Shown here piece by piece: positions 49,395-56,800 of a stretch of 64,000 nt of DNA. The DNA lies in assembly GCA_964247725.1 (NCBI GenBank), contig CAXTVM010000009.1, forward strand, positions 1 through 64,000. The letters are read 5' to 3'. Each line of letters begins with the position of its first letter. The stretch's first letter is position 1. The DNA is from Lichenicola sp964247725 (GTDB taxonomy: Bacteria; Pseudomonadota; Alphaproteobacteria; Acetobacterales; Acetobacteraceae). The notes beneath the pieces are model-generated. The model did no database searches, was not told where the DNA came from, and saw only the letters and a program-made list of their open reading frames with translations. Position numbers and translations under genes: made by a program.

Positions 49395-50297
49395 TTGGCC
49401 ATATCCCGCGCCGGCCCACCGCCCGCGACGGCGATCGCGGCGCTGGTCGGCGGCATGCTGTCGGTCCAGGTCGGCGCCTCGCTGGCCAAGCTGCTGTTTC
49501 CGGTGCTGGGACCGGTCGGCACCGCCTCGCTGCGCGTGCTGCTGGCCGCCATCGTGCTGCTGCTAATCGCCCGGCCGTGGCGGCAGCCGGCGCTGCGCCG
49601 GCCCTCGCGGCAGGCGCTGGCGGCGATCGCCGCCTACGGGGTGACGCTCGGCGTCATGAACACGGTATTCTATGCGGCGCTGGCCCGGCTGCCGCTCGGC
49701 ATCACCGTCGCCATCGAGTTCATGGGGCCGCTCACGCTGGCGGTGGCCGGCTCGCAGCGCGCGCTGGACCTGCTGTGGGCGGCGCTGGCGCTGGGCGGCC
49801 TGCTGCTGCTGACGCAGCCCTGGTCGACCGGTGGGCACCATATCGACCCGCTCGGCATCCTGTTCGCGCTCGGCGCCGGCGTCAGCTCGGGGCTCTACAT
49901 CCTGACCGGCCGGCGCCTCGGCACCCAGGTCGAAGGCAGCGCCGCCGCGGCGCTGGGCATGACGGTTGCCGCCCTGGCGGTGCTGCCGCTGGGGGTCCGG
50001 GCAATCCCGCAGGTCGCAGCCGATCCGCGGCTGCTGGCGGCGGCACTCGGCATGGCGGTGCTGTCGAGTGCGGTGCCCTACTCGATCGAGATGGTGGCGC
50101 TACGGCGCATGAGCACGCGCGGCTTCAGCATCCTGATGAGCCTGGAGCCGGCGATCGCCGCACTCACCGGCCTGGTGCTGCTGGGCGAGCACCTGTCGCC
50201 GCTGCGTTGGATCGCCATCGGCGGCATCGTGCTGGCCTGCCTCGGCAGCGCCGCCGCGGGAGAGATCCCGGCGCCGGCGGTACCGGCGCCGAACTGA
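49395..50297 (+). CDS. EamA/DMT family transporter (RhtA-like), 300 aa
   Basis: Ten-helix drug/metabolite transporter with two EamA halves: the first with ASLRVLLAAIVLLLIARPWR and GVTLGVMNTVFYAALARLPL, the second with LGILFALGAGVSSGLYILTG and RGFSILMSLEPAIAALTGLV. GITVAIEFMGPLTLAVAGSQ and the overall pattern resemble the threonine/homoserine exporter RhtA. No ATG occurs before the first helix, so a TTG at 49395 is taken as start; an initiation at the Met of GGMLSVQVG would cut the first helix. Confidence 0.88.
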   Translation: MAISRAGPPPATAIAALVGGMLSVQVGASLAKLLFPVLGPVGTASLRVLLAAIVLLLIARPWRQPALRRPSRQALAAIAAYGVTLGVMNTVFYAALARLPLGITVAIEFMGPLTLAVAGSQRALDLLWAALALGGLLLLTQPWSTGGHHIDPLGILFALGAGVSSGLYILTGRRLGTQVEGSAAAALGMTVAALAVLPLGVRAIPQVAADPRLLAAALGMAVLSSAVPYSIEMVALRRMSTRGFSILMSLEPAIAALTGLVLLGEHLSPLRWIAIGGIVLACLGSAAAGEIPAPAVPAPN

Positions 50298-50394
50298 CCG
50301 ACGCCGGCACCGGGCCACGACCGAGCGACGTTCCCGAAGCTCCCCATCGGGGCGTCCGACCCGCCGCAGGCCCGCCACGGCAGCGACCGCCCCC

Positions 50395-51143
50395 CTACTC
50401 GGCCGCTTCGGCCCAGGCCACGGCATCGGCACCGGCGGGCAGCCGCATCGGGCAGGACGGATCCGTGGCCGCACGCCACACCGCCTCGGCCACGTCCGGC
50501 GGCCGCGTGACGTCCGCGCGCGAGTGCTGGAAGCCCGCGAAGACCTGCGCCGCCAGATCGGCGTAGGCCGGGGGGATGTCCATGCCCATGCGGGCGCGGG
50601 CATTGGCACCGAACGAGGTCTGCGGAGCCTGGCCCGGCAGCACCAGCCGGACGCGGACGCCGAACTGCTCCAGCTCCAGCGCCAGCGACTCGGTAAAGGC
50701 GTTCACCGCGGCTTTGCTGGCGGTGTAGACCGAGAGCAGGGGCAGCGGCCGCAGCGTGACGCTGGACGTGACGTTGACGACCACGCCGGCGCGCCGCCCC
50801 CTGAACTGCGGCAGCACCGCCCTGGTCATGGCGATGGTGCCGAGCGTGCTGGTCTCGAACACCTCGCGGGCCATGTCCATCGACACGCCCTCCAGCGCGT
50901 TGAGCAGCCCGACCCGGCGTTGTTGACGAGGACGTCGATCGGCTCGGCCGCGTCCATGGCATGCGCGATGCTGTCGGCGTCGGTGACGTCGAGCGGCAGG
51001 ATCCGCAGCCGTTCGGAACGCGGCAGCACGTCCTCGCGGGGCGTGCGCATCGTGGCGACGACGGTCCAGCCGCGGTCGAGGAAACGGCACGCCGTCTCGA
51101 GGCCGAAACCGGAAGAGCAACCGGTGATGAGGATGGTGTCCAT
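50395..51143 (-). pseudogene. Short-chain dehydrogenase/reductase, split by a one-base frameshift
   Basis: The N-terminal part (MDTILITGCSSGFGLETACR from ATG 51143) has the NAD(P)-binding TGxxxGxG motif and reads to IDVLVNNAG. At about 50918 the frame changes: the rest (VGLLNALEGVSMDMAREVFE ... SSVTLRPLPLLSVYTASKAA) continues in another frame to 50395 and contains the catalytic Ser and YxxxK. Restoring one G in the GGG run after NNA rejoins the two halves into a normal protein of about 249 residues. All catalytic motifs survive, so this is either a recent mutation or a sequencing error. It is divergent from an AraC-type regulator 93 bp away, a common pairing. Confidence 0.8.
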
Positions 51144-51236
51144 GCGAGCTCCTGTCGATGCGCAACGGCAGGGTAGGCAGGCTCGGTCGGACCTTCTACA
51201 ACCTGCAATCCGCGTCTCATCGGTTTCCGTCCGAGA

Positions 51237-52745
51237 TTGTCCGACCCGCTCACCCAGGTCGTCGGCCTGCTGCAGCCGAACGCCTCGGGCTCGAAGCTCG
51301 TCGTCGCGGTGGGTGCTTGGGCCGTGCGGCGATCGGATGAGGGCCGCCCGTTCTATTGCGTGATCCTCGACGGCTCCTGTCGGCTGTCGATGGCCGGACA
51401 GGAGCCGATCACGCTCGTCACCGGCGATTTCGCCCTGGTGCCGGCGGCCTGCGACTTCGCCATGTCGAGCCTCGATCCCCCGCCGGACGACATCGGACCG
51501 GATCGGGTCGAGACCAGCCCCGGCGTGTTCCGGCTCGGCGCCGCCGGCGGGCCGCCCGACCTCCGCATGCTGGTAGGGCACTGCGCGTTCCGCTCGGACG
51601 ACGCCACCCTGCTGGTGTCGCTGCTGCCGCGGCTCGTGCACGTCCGCGGACAGGCACGGCTGACCACGCTGGTCGAACTCGTGAACGAGGAGCGGCACGA
51701 CGACCGGCCGGGCCGCGACGTGGTGGTGGCGCGCCTGCTCGAGGTCCTGCTGATCGAGGCGCTGCGCTCCACCGCGGGACCCGCCGCTCCTCCGGGTCTG
51801 CTGCGCGGCCTGTCCGACGACCGGCTGGCGGCGACGCTGCGACGGATGCACGACCGTCCCCGCCGGGCCGGGACGGTGGTGGAGCCGGCGCGGGAGGCGG
51901 CCCTGTCGCGGTCCACGTTCTTCGAACGGTTCCGGCGCGAGGTCGGCGTGGCGCCGATGGAGTACCTGCTGGGCTGGCGCATGGCGCTAGCCAAGGACCT
52001 GCTGCGCCGGGAGAGGGCCGTGGTGGCCGAGGTCGCCGAACGGGTGGGCTACGGCTCGGCGAGCACGTTCAGCACCACGTTCGCCCGCCATGTCAGCACG
52101 CCACCGGTCCTCTACGCGCGCGTGACGTATCGGGTAAGGCACGGTGCCGACCGCTCGCGTCGTCGTACGGTCCCGCCTCGATCCGGCCTGTCGCTCCGCT
52201 GCGGTCAAGGGCACGGCTGTCGCATGAGGGAGAAGGCCAGGGGCTTTGCCCCTGGACCCCACTGGGGCCGTCACGCGAAGCGTGCTGGCGCACGACGGCC
52301 CCAACGGGTCCAGGGCAGCGCCCTGGCCTTCTCCTCAAATGCGATAGCCCCGGGTCAAGGGGCCACCGGCTCCAGCAGGTCTGGCGTGCCCGCCGCGGCG
52401 TCCTGCAGGAACCCGATCCTGATGGCGTCCAGCGGCACCAGGGCCCCCGCCCGCTCCAGGTGCCAGAAGGTCCAGCCGTTGCAGGACGGCGCATTGGTTA
52501 GCGCCGCGCCGAGCTGGTGGATCGAGCCGCGCCGGGTGCCGCTCACCAGCGTGCCGTCCGGCGACACGGTCGCCGTCAGCCGGCGCCCGAGGTCGCACAG
52601 CCGGGTGCCGGCCGGCACCAGCCCGCGCTCGACCAGGCTGCCGAACGGCACCCGCGGCGCGTCCCGCCGCGCCGGGGTGGCGACCGCGCCCTCCAGCGGC
52701 AGCGGCCGCTCGCGGCGCACCCGGCCGATCGCCGCCTCGACGTAG
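51237..52745 (+). CDS. AraC-family transcriptional regulator with an abnormal run-on C-terminus (502 aa as read)
   Basis: Residues 1-180 form an AraC-type cupin sensor (DEGRPFYCVILDGSCRLSMA, GDFALVPAACDFAM). Residues about 195-297 carry the two helix-turn-helix motifs (AALSRSTFFERFRREVGVAP and VAEVAERVGYGSASTFSTTF), ending RHVSTPPVLYAR near 52122, where homologues normally stop within a few residues. Here no stop occurs in frame: the frame runs through the palindromic repeat and about 390 nt antisense to ccrM before ending at 52745. A one-base shift would meet TGA at 52123 or TAA at 52135, so a lost stop is likely. Start TTG 51237. It probably regulates the divergent SDR gene. Confidence 0.75.
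   Translation: MSDPLTQVVGLLQPNASGSKLVVAVGAWAVRRSDEGRPFYCVILDGSCRLSMAGQEPITLVTGDFALVPAACDFAMSSLDPPPDDIGPDRVETSPGVFRLGAAGGPPDLRMLVGHCAFRSDDATLLVSLLPRLVHVRGQARLTTLVELVNEERHDDRPGRDVVVARLLEVLLIEALRSTAGPAAPPGLLRGLSDDRLAATLRRMHDRPRRAGTVVEPAREAALSRSTFFERFRREVGVAPMEYLLGWRMALAKDLLRRERAVVAEVAERVGYGSASTFSTTFARHVSTPPVLYARVTYRVRHGADRSRRRTVPPRSGLSLRCGQGHGCRMREKARGFAPGPHWGRHAKRAGARRPQRVQGSALAFSSNAIAPGQGATGSSRSGVPAAASCRNPILMASSGTRAPARSRCQKVQPLQDGALVSAAPSWWIEPRRVPLTSVPSGDTVAVSRRPRSHSRVPAGTSPRSTRLPNGTRGASRRAGVATAPSSGSGRSRRTRPIAAST
52231..52335. repeat. Palindromic intergenic repeat, copy 5 (class B centre)
   Basis: Starts AGAAGGCCAGGGGC and ends GCCCTGGCCTTCT, inverted copies of each other. The left stem is CCAGGGGC / GCCCCTGG. 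The centre (52264-52302) matches that of copy 3 apart from one extra base, with arms GGGGCCGTC / GACGGCCCC around two inner hairpins. It lies between the AraC regulator domain and the ccrM stop, i.e. between convergent genes. Confidence 0.9.
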
Positions 52746-53464
52746 TCCGGATGCCGCTCGATGCCGATGAACCGCCGGCGCAGGCGCCGGGCCACCGCCG
52801 CCGTTGTGCCGGTGCCGGCGAACGGGTCGAGCACGATGTCGTCGAGGCCGGTCGAGGCCAGCAGCACACGATACAGCAGGGTCTCCGGCTTCTGGGTCGG
52901 GTGCAGCTTCAGCCCGTGGCGGTTGCGCAGCCGTTCCGGCCCGGTGCAGAGCGGCAGCAGCCAGTCCGAGCGCATCTGCACGTCGTCGTTGAGCGCCTTC
53001 ATGGCGGCGTAGTTGAAGCGGTAGCGGCTGGTCTTGTCGCGGGCCGCCCAGATCATCGTCTCGTGCGCGTTGGTGAAGCGCCGGCCGCGGAAGTTCGGCA
53101 TCGGGTTCGACTTGCGCCAGATCACGTCGTTCAGGATCCAGAAACCCAGGTCCTGCAGGATGCAGCCGATGCGGAAGATGTTGTGGTAGGAGCCGATCAC
53201 CCAGATCGTCGCGTCCTTGCGCATCAGCCGCCGCGCCTCGACGAGCCAGGCGCGGGTGAAGCGGTCGTACTCGGCCAGATCGCCGAACTTGTCCCAGTCT
53301 TCGTCGACACCGTCGACCAGGCTGTCGTCCGGCCGCCGCAGCTCGCCGCGGAGCTGGAGGTTGTAGGGCGGGTCGGCGAACACGCAGTCGACCGATCCGC
53401 CCGGCAGCAGGCGCATCAGCTCGACGCAGTCGCCGAGGAGGATCTGGCCGAGCGGCAGCTCCAT
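52355..53464 (-). CDS. ccrM: Adenine DNA methyltransferase of the CcrM type (GANTC), 369 aa
   Basis: Beta-class N6-adenine methyltransferase that in alphaproteobacteria methylates GANTC and times the cell cycle. The catalytic motif DPPYNLQL is at residues 31-38 and the SAM-binding motif DPFAGTGTTAAVARRL near 226; the order (DPPY before FxGxG) fits the beta class. The target-recognition region includes IGSYHNIFRIGCILQDLGFW and RKSNPMPNFRGRRFTNAHE, strongly CcrM-like. The C-terminal CcrM domain ends GSIHQLGAALTNAPSCNGWT. The ATG at 53464 (MELPLGQILLGD) matches the family. It lies 61 bp downstream of rnhB. Confidence 0.96.
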   Translation of the reverse strand: MELPLGQILLGDCVELMRLLPGGSVDCVFADPPYNLQLRGELRRPDDSLVDGVDEDWDKFGDLAEYDRFTRAWLVEARRLMRKDATIWVIGSYHNIFRIGCILQDLGFWILNDVIWRKSNPMPNFRGRRFTNAHETMIWAARDKTSRYRFNYAAMKALNDDVQMRSDWLLPLCTGPERLRNRHGLKLHPTQKPETLLYRVLLASTGLDDIVLDPFAGTGTTAAVARRLRRRFIGIERHPDYVEAAIGRVRRERPLPLEGAVATPARRDAPRVPFGSLVERGLVPAGTRLCDLGRRLTATVSPDGTLVSGTRRGSIHQLGAALTNAPSCNGWTFWHLERAGALVPLDAIRIGFLQDAAAGTPDLLEPVAP

Positions 53465-53525
53465 CGCGGCGCGGCTCAGCCGCCGCGGCGGCCGGCCACG
53501 CGCGGCGGCCCAGATCGCGGCGGCG

Positions 53526-54146
53526 TCACGCCGGCTCCAGCATGAGGGCGAGCCGGCGCACGGCGCCGAAGGCGTCGCGATGGTGGCGGGTGGGACCCAG
53601 CACCTGTAGGGCGGCGCGGTGGTGGGCAGTGCCGTAGCCGGCGTTGCGCTCCCAGCCATAGCCGGGCCAGCGCAGGGCCAGCCGGGCCATCAGCCGGTCG
53701 CGGGCGACCTTGGCGACGATGGAGGCGGCGGCGATCGACAGGCACTCGCCGTCGCCGCCGACGACCGCCTCGGCGACGCAGGGCAGGCCCGGACACCGGT
53801 TGCCGTCCACCAGAACCAGCTCGGGCGGCACCGGCAGGCGGACCACCGCACGCGACATCGCCAGCATGCTGGCGTGGAGGATGTTGATGCGGGCGATCTC
53901 GCGCACCGAGGCGGCGGCGACCGCGATGCCGATGCCGTCGCACCGGCGCAGGGCAAGCGCGGCGGCCTCGCGTTCGGCCGGCGACAGCCGCTTGGAGTCG
54001 TCGAGCAGGGCCGCCAGGCGCCGTGACGGTCGCTGCCGGAACATCACGGCCGCCGCGACGACCGGACCGGCAAGCGGACCCCGGCCGACCTCGTCGACCC
54101 CGGCGACCCGGCCGCCGTGACGCGACTCACGTCGGAAATGCGGCAT
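53526..54146 (-). CDS. rnhB: Ribonuclease HII, 206 aa
   Basis: Removes ribonucleotides misincorporated in DNA. The active-site acidic residues are in GVDEVGRGPLAGPVVAAAV (Asp18, Glu19), DDSKRLSPAEREAAALAL, and LVDGNRCPGL. AASIVAKVARDRLMARL and GYGWERNAGYGTAHHRAAL are family hallmarks near the C-terminus. The ATG at 54146 (MPHFRRESRHGGRVAGVDEV) is chosen; a longer frame to 54380 translates the palindromic repeat upstream. It is probably co-transcribed with ccrM, a frequent alphaproteobacterial pairing. Confidence 0.96.
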   Translation of the reverse strand: MPHFRRESRHGGRVAGVDEVGRGPLAGPVVAAAVMFRQRPSRRLAALLDDSKRLSPAEREAAALALRRCDGIGIAVAAASVREIARINILHASMLAMSRAVVRLPVPPELVLVDGNRCPGLPCVAEAVVGGDGECLSIAAASIVAKVARDRLMARLALRWPGYGWERNAGYGTAHHRAALQVLGPTRHHRDAFGAVRRLALMLEPA

Positions 54147-54236
54147 TCGGTCTCCGTCCGTGCTTCCCCGAGTCGGGCATGGGCAGAGGGAAACGGTTCT
54201 CGGCACGGGTTGCAAGCGTACAGGGGGATGGTTGGA

Positions 54237-54392
54237 GAAGAAGGCCAGGGCGCTGCCCTGGACCCGCCAAGGGCCGGCGGCCCTTGGAACCCGATTCGCA
54301 GGGAAATCGTCCCCGATTGAGGATAGGACGCCAATGAATCTGAGTCTGGGGCCCGCGGCTCCAGTGGGGTCCAGGGGCAAAGCCCCTGGCCT
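54237..54392. repeat. Palindromic intergenic repeat, copy 6 (class A centre, long form)
   Basis: Left block as in copies 1 and 4: AAGGCCAGGGCGCTGCCCTG, then the central 9-bp-arm hairpin at 54267-54287, then GGAACCCGATTCG. A spacer of about 50 bp follows, then the right module GGGGCCCGCGGCTCCAGTGG and a CCAGGGGC / GCCCCTGG stem. The right module is shared with copy 3. It lies between the CsbD-like gene stop and the rnhB start. Confidence 0.9.
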
Positions 54393-54413
54393 GCCCGCAG
54401 CCGACTGCGGCCG

Positions 54414-54692
54414 CTAGCGGGACGGGGTCAGCAGCCAGCCGAGGAGGAAGCCGATCCCGGCCGCAATGCCCAGCGTCGCCAGCGGCTGCTCGCGCATCAG
54501 CGCGGTGGCATCCTCGAACTGGTCCCGGGCCTGCTCGAGCAGGTCGCCATATTCGCTCTGCACCCTGCCCTGCAGCTGGTCGACCTTACCTTCGGCCTGC
54601 GTGCCGGTATCGCCGGTGAGGCCGCCGGCCGCATCCTTCAGCCTGCCCACGCCCTCGGTGACGGTGCCCTCGATCTGGTTCTCGTCGACCAT
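54414..54692 (-). CDS. CsbD-like stress-response protein with C-terminal membrane anchor, 92 aa
   Basis: The first 45 residues (MVDENQIEGTVTEGVGRLKD, AAGGLTGDTGTQAEGKVDQL) match the CsbD family of small hydrophilic stress proteins. The remainder (YGDLLEQARDQFEDATALMR, then PLATLGIAAGIGFLLGWLL) resembles the tail of DUF883/ElaB-type proteins: an amphipathic helix and a glycine-zipper membrane helix near residues 72-90. The combination points to an inner-membrane-anchored stress protein. The ATG at 54692 is the only sensible start. Confidence 0.88.
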   Translation of the reverse strand: MVDENQIEGTVTEGVGRLKDAAGGLTGDTGTQAEGKVDQLQGRVQSEYGDLLEQARDQFEDATALMREQPLATLGIAAGIGFLLGWLLTPSR

Positions 54693-54851
54693 GCCCTGTG
54701 TCCTCTCGCGCCGATGTTGGTGCTGCGGCGAACGAGCCCGAGCGGGCGTGGTTCCGAGACGGCCGGCAAGGCGCGGCCGAAACCGCGGCGTGCCGGCGTG
54801 CGGCGCGGGCGCAGGAGAGCGCCGCGATCGGACAAGGCGGTGCGGACGGCC

Positions 54852-55025
54852 TCAGGCGGCGACGCGCGCGGAGACCATCCCATAATAGGCGGGCATCGCC
54901 ATCGGCCGGGCCGGATCGCGGAAGCTGTCGACCTGCGGCAGCATCAGACCGTCATAGCGGCCCGGTTCCTGCTCGACGGCGTTCTGAATGGCTGCGGTCT
55001 CGATCGCGAAGAGCCTGCGAAACAT
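54852..55025 (-). CDS. Small hypothetical protein, 57 aa
   Basis: MFRRLFAIETAAIQNAVEQE and DPARPMAMPAYYGMVSARVA read like a genuine small protein rather than a shadow frame: balanced composition, few arginines, and no competing gene on either strand. The ATG at 55025 is preceded on the minus strand by a GGAGAC motif. No domain is recognised. An upstream extension of the same frame to 55205 is Arg-rich and unlikely. Confidence 0.45.
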   Translation of the reverse strand: MFRRLFAIETAAIQNAVEQEPGRYDGLMLPQVDSFRDPARPMAMPAYYGMVSARVAA

Positions 55026-55383
55026 CGTCCGTCTCCTGCATGCCTGGATCCTCGGGGCGCGGATGCGGGTCAGGATCCCGCCATGCCGGCCCTCGGCCCG
55101 GCAAGTGCTTATAGCAGGCGCATACTTCCGCCACAATCTCGCCGTGTTTCGCTCACGAAGCCGTGTTGGGCGCCAGCGTGCAACTTCCGTGCGGTCGACC
55201 TGCACGTTGCGGCGATTTTAGCCGGCAGCCGCCGGCTACGGCTGTTACGCTCGGTAGCGTGCCGGCGGCTTGCGTGGCGCGGCGTCCGCCCATGATAAGC
55301 CGCCGGCGTGGAGCTGTAGGTAGGACGCCTCCGGGCGGCCATGCCGGATCGCGCGTGCGCGGGCTTCGGGTTAAGGGAAGACC
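55026..55383. other. 358-bp intergenic region upstream of the RND efflux operon
   Basis: No gene was found in either strand. It should contain the promoter of the adaptor-pump operon starting at 55384, whose ribosome binding site GGGAAG lies just before the ATG. Short imperfect GCCGGCGG/CCGCCGGC inverted repeats occur around 55223-55310 (for example GCCGGCAGCCGCCGGC at 55221 and GCCGCCGGC near 55302), possibly regulator sites or RNA structure. No divergent regulator gene is adjacent. Confidence 0.4.
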
Positions 55384-56766
55384 ATGGACCAGCCGCTGGA
55401 ACCCCGAGATCGCGCCGCCCCGCCCGCCGCCGACGCGCCGGGCCGGACTCCCGACCTGCGGCCGCGGCCCGCCCCCTTGCCCGGCGCCCCCCTGCCCGGC
55501 GTTCCGATGCCGGGGATGCCTGGCGACATGCCGCCGCCGCGCGGACGGCGGCGGCGCTGGCTGCCGTGGCTGATCCTGCTGGTCGCGACCGGCGCCATCG
55601 CCTTTGCCCTGCTGCGGCCGCGGCCGCAGGCGGGCACGGGGGCGGGCGGCGGCGGCCACCGTCGCGGCGCCGGCGCCCAGGCGAGCGCGGCACAGCCGGT
55701 GGCCGAGGCGACCGCGCGCACCGGCGACATGCCGGTGGTGCTGACCCAGCTCGGCACCGTCACCTCGCTCGCCACCATCACCGTGCAGTCGCAGATCTCG
55801 GGCTACCTGCTGGAGGTGAACTTCCGGGAAGGCCAGGAGGTGCATCGCGGCGACCAGCTCGCCCTGGTCGACCCCAGGCTCTACATCGCGACGCTCACCC
55901 AGGACGAGGGCAACCTGAAGCGCGACACCGCCACGCTGCACGAGGCGCAGATCGACCTCGCGCGCTACCAGCTGCTGCAGCGGCAGAAGAGCATCGCCTC
56001 GCAGACTGCGGAGGACCAGGTCTACGTGGTCGGCCAGGCCGAGGGCGCGGTGCTGCTGGACCAGGGCGCCATCGCCAGTGCCAAGCAGAACATCGCCTAC
56101 TGCCACATCCTGTCGCCGATCGACGGCCGCGTCGGCCTGCGCCAGGTCGATGCCGGCAACTACATCACCTCGGCCGCCGCCAACGGGCTGGTGGTGGTGA
56201 CGCAGATCCACCCGATCTCGGTGATCTTCACCATCCCCGAGGACGACATCCCCGGGCTGCAGGCGCAGATGAAGGCGGGTGCGGCGCTGCCGGTCGACGC
56301 CTACGACCGCACCAACACCATCAAGCTGGCCTCGGGCAGCGTCGAGACCATCGACAACACCATCGACACCAGCACCGGCACCGTGCGCGTCCGCGCCAAC
56401 TTCGCCAACGCCGACGGCACCCTGTTCCCGAACCAGTTCGTCAACGCGCGGCTGCTGCTGCAGACGCTGCACGGCGCCGTGCTGATCCCCAACGGCGCGA
56501 TCCAGACCGGGCCGCAGGGCAACTTCGTCTATCTGGTGCAGCCGGACAGCACGGTCGCGGTGCGCCAGATCAGGACCGGCACCGCCAGCACCGCCGACAC
56601 CGTCGTGACGACCGGCCTCGAGCCCGGCGACGTGGTGGTCACCGACGGCACCGACAAGCTCAAGACCGGCTCCAAGGTGGCCGTGCCCGCCGCCCATCCG
56701 CCGGCCGCCGCCGGCACCGGCGCACACGGGCACCATCGCGCCGCCGCGGACGGGCCAGCACCTTGA
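55384..56766 (+). CDS. RND efflux periplasmic adaptor (MdtA-like), 460 aa
   Basis: Membrane fusion protein connecting the RND pump subunits with an outer-membrane channel. A Pro/Gly-rich cytoplasmic leader (LPGAPLPGVPMPGMPGD repeat, about 32-49) precedes a membrane anchor (about 59-77, WLPWLILLVATGAIAFALL). Then come the lipoyl half ATITVQSQISGYLLEVNFRE, a short helical hairpin, YCHILSPIDGRVGLRQVDAG, and beta-barrel domains (VVVTQIHPISVIFTIPEDDI). The order and sequence resemble MdtA of the MdtABC system. It is followed by two pump genes 34 bp downstream. Confidence 0.92.
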   Translation: MDQPLEPRDRAAPPAADAPGRTPDLRPRPAPLPGAPLPGVPMPGMPGDMPPPRGRRRRWLPWLILLVATGAIAFALLRPRPQAGTGAGGGGHRRGAGAQASAAQPVAEATARTGDMPVVLTQLGTVTSLATITVQSQISGYLLEVNFREGQEVHRGDQLALVDPRLYIATLTQDEGNLKRDTATLHEAQIDLARYQLLQRQKSIASQTAEDQVYVVGQAEGAVLLDQGAIASAKQNIAYCHILSPIDGRVGLRQVDAGNYITSAAANGLVVVTQIHPISVIFTIPEDDIPGLQAQMKAGAALPVDAYDRTNTIKLASGSVETIDNTIDTSTGTVRVRANFANADGTLFPNQFVNARLLLQTLHGAVLIPNGAIQTGPQGNFVYLVQPDSTVAVRQIRTGTASTADTVVTTGLEPGDVVVTDGTDKLKTGSKVAVPAAHPPAAAGTGAHGHHRAAADGPAP

Positions 56767-56800
56767 GCGACGCCGGATCGGCGCGGGGCCCCGGCCGGCC

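Noticed and set aside
53526..54380. N-terminally extended ribonuclease HII (284 aa)
   Set aside because: The extension translates the palindromic repeat; the ATG at 54146 gives the normal protein.
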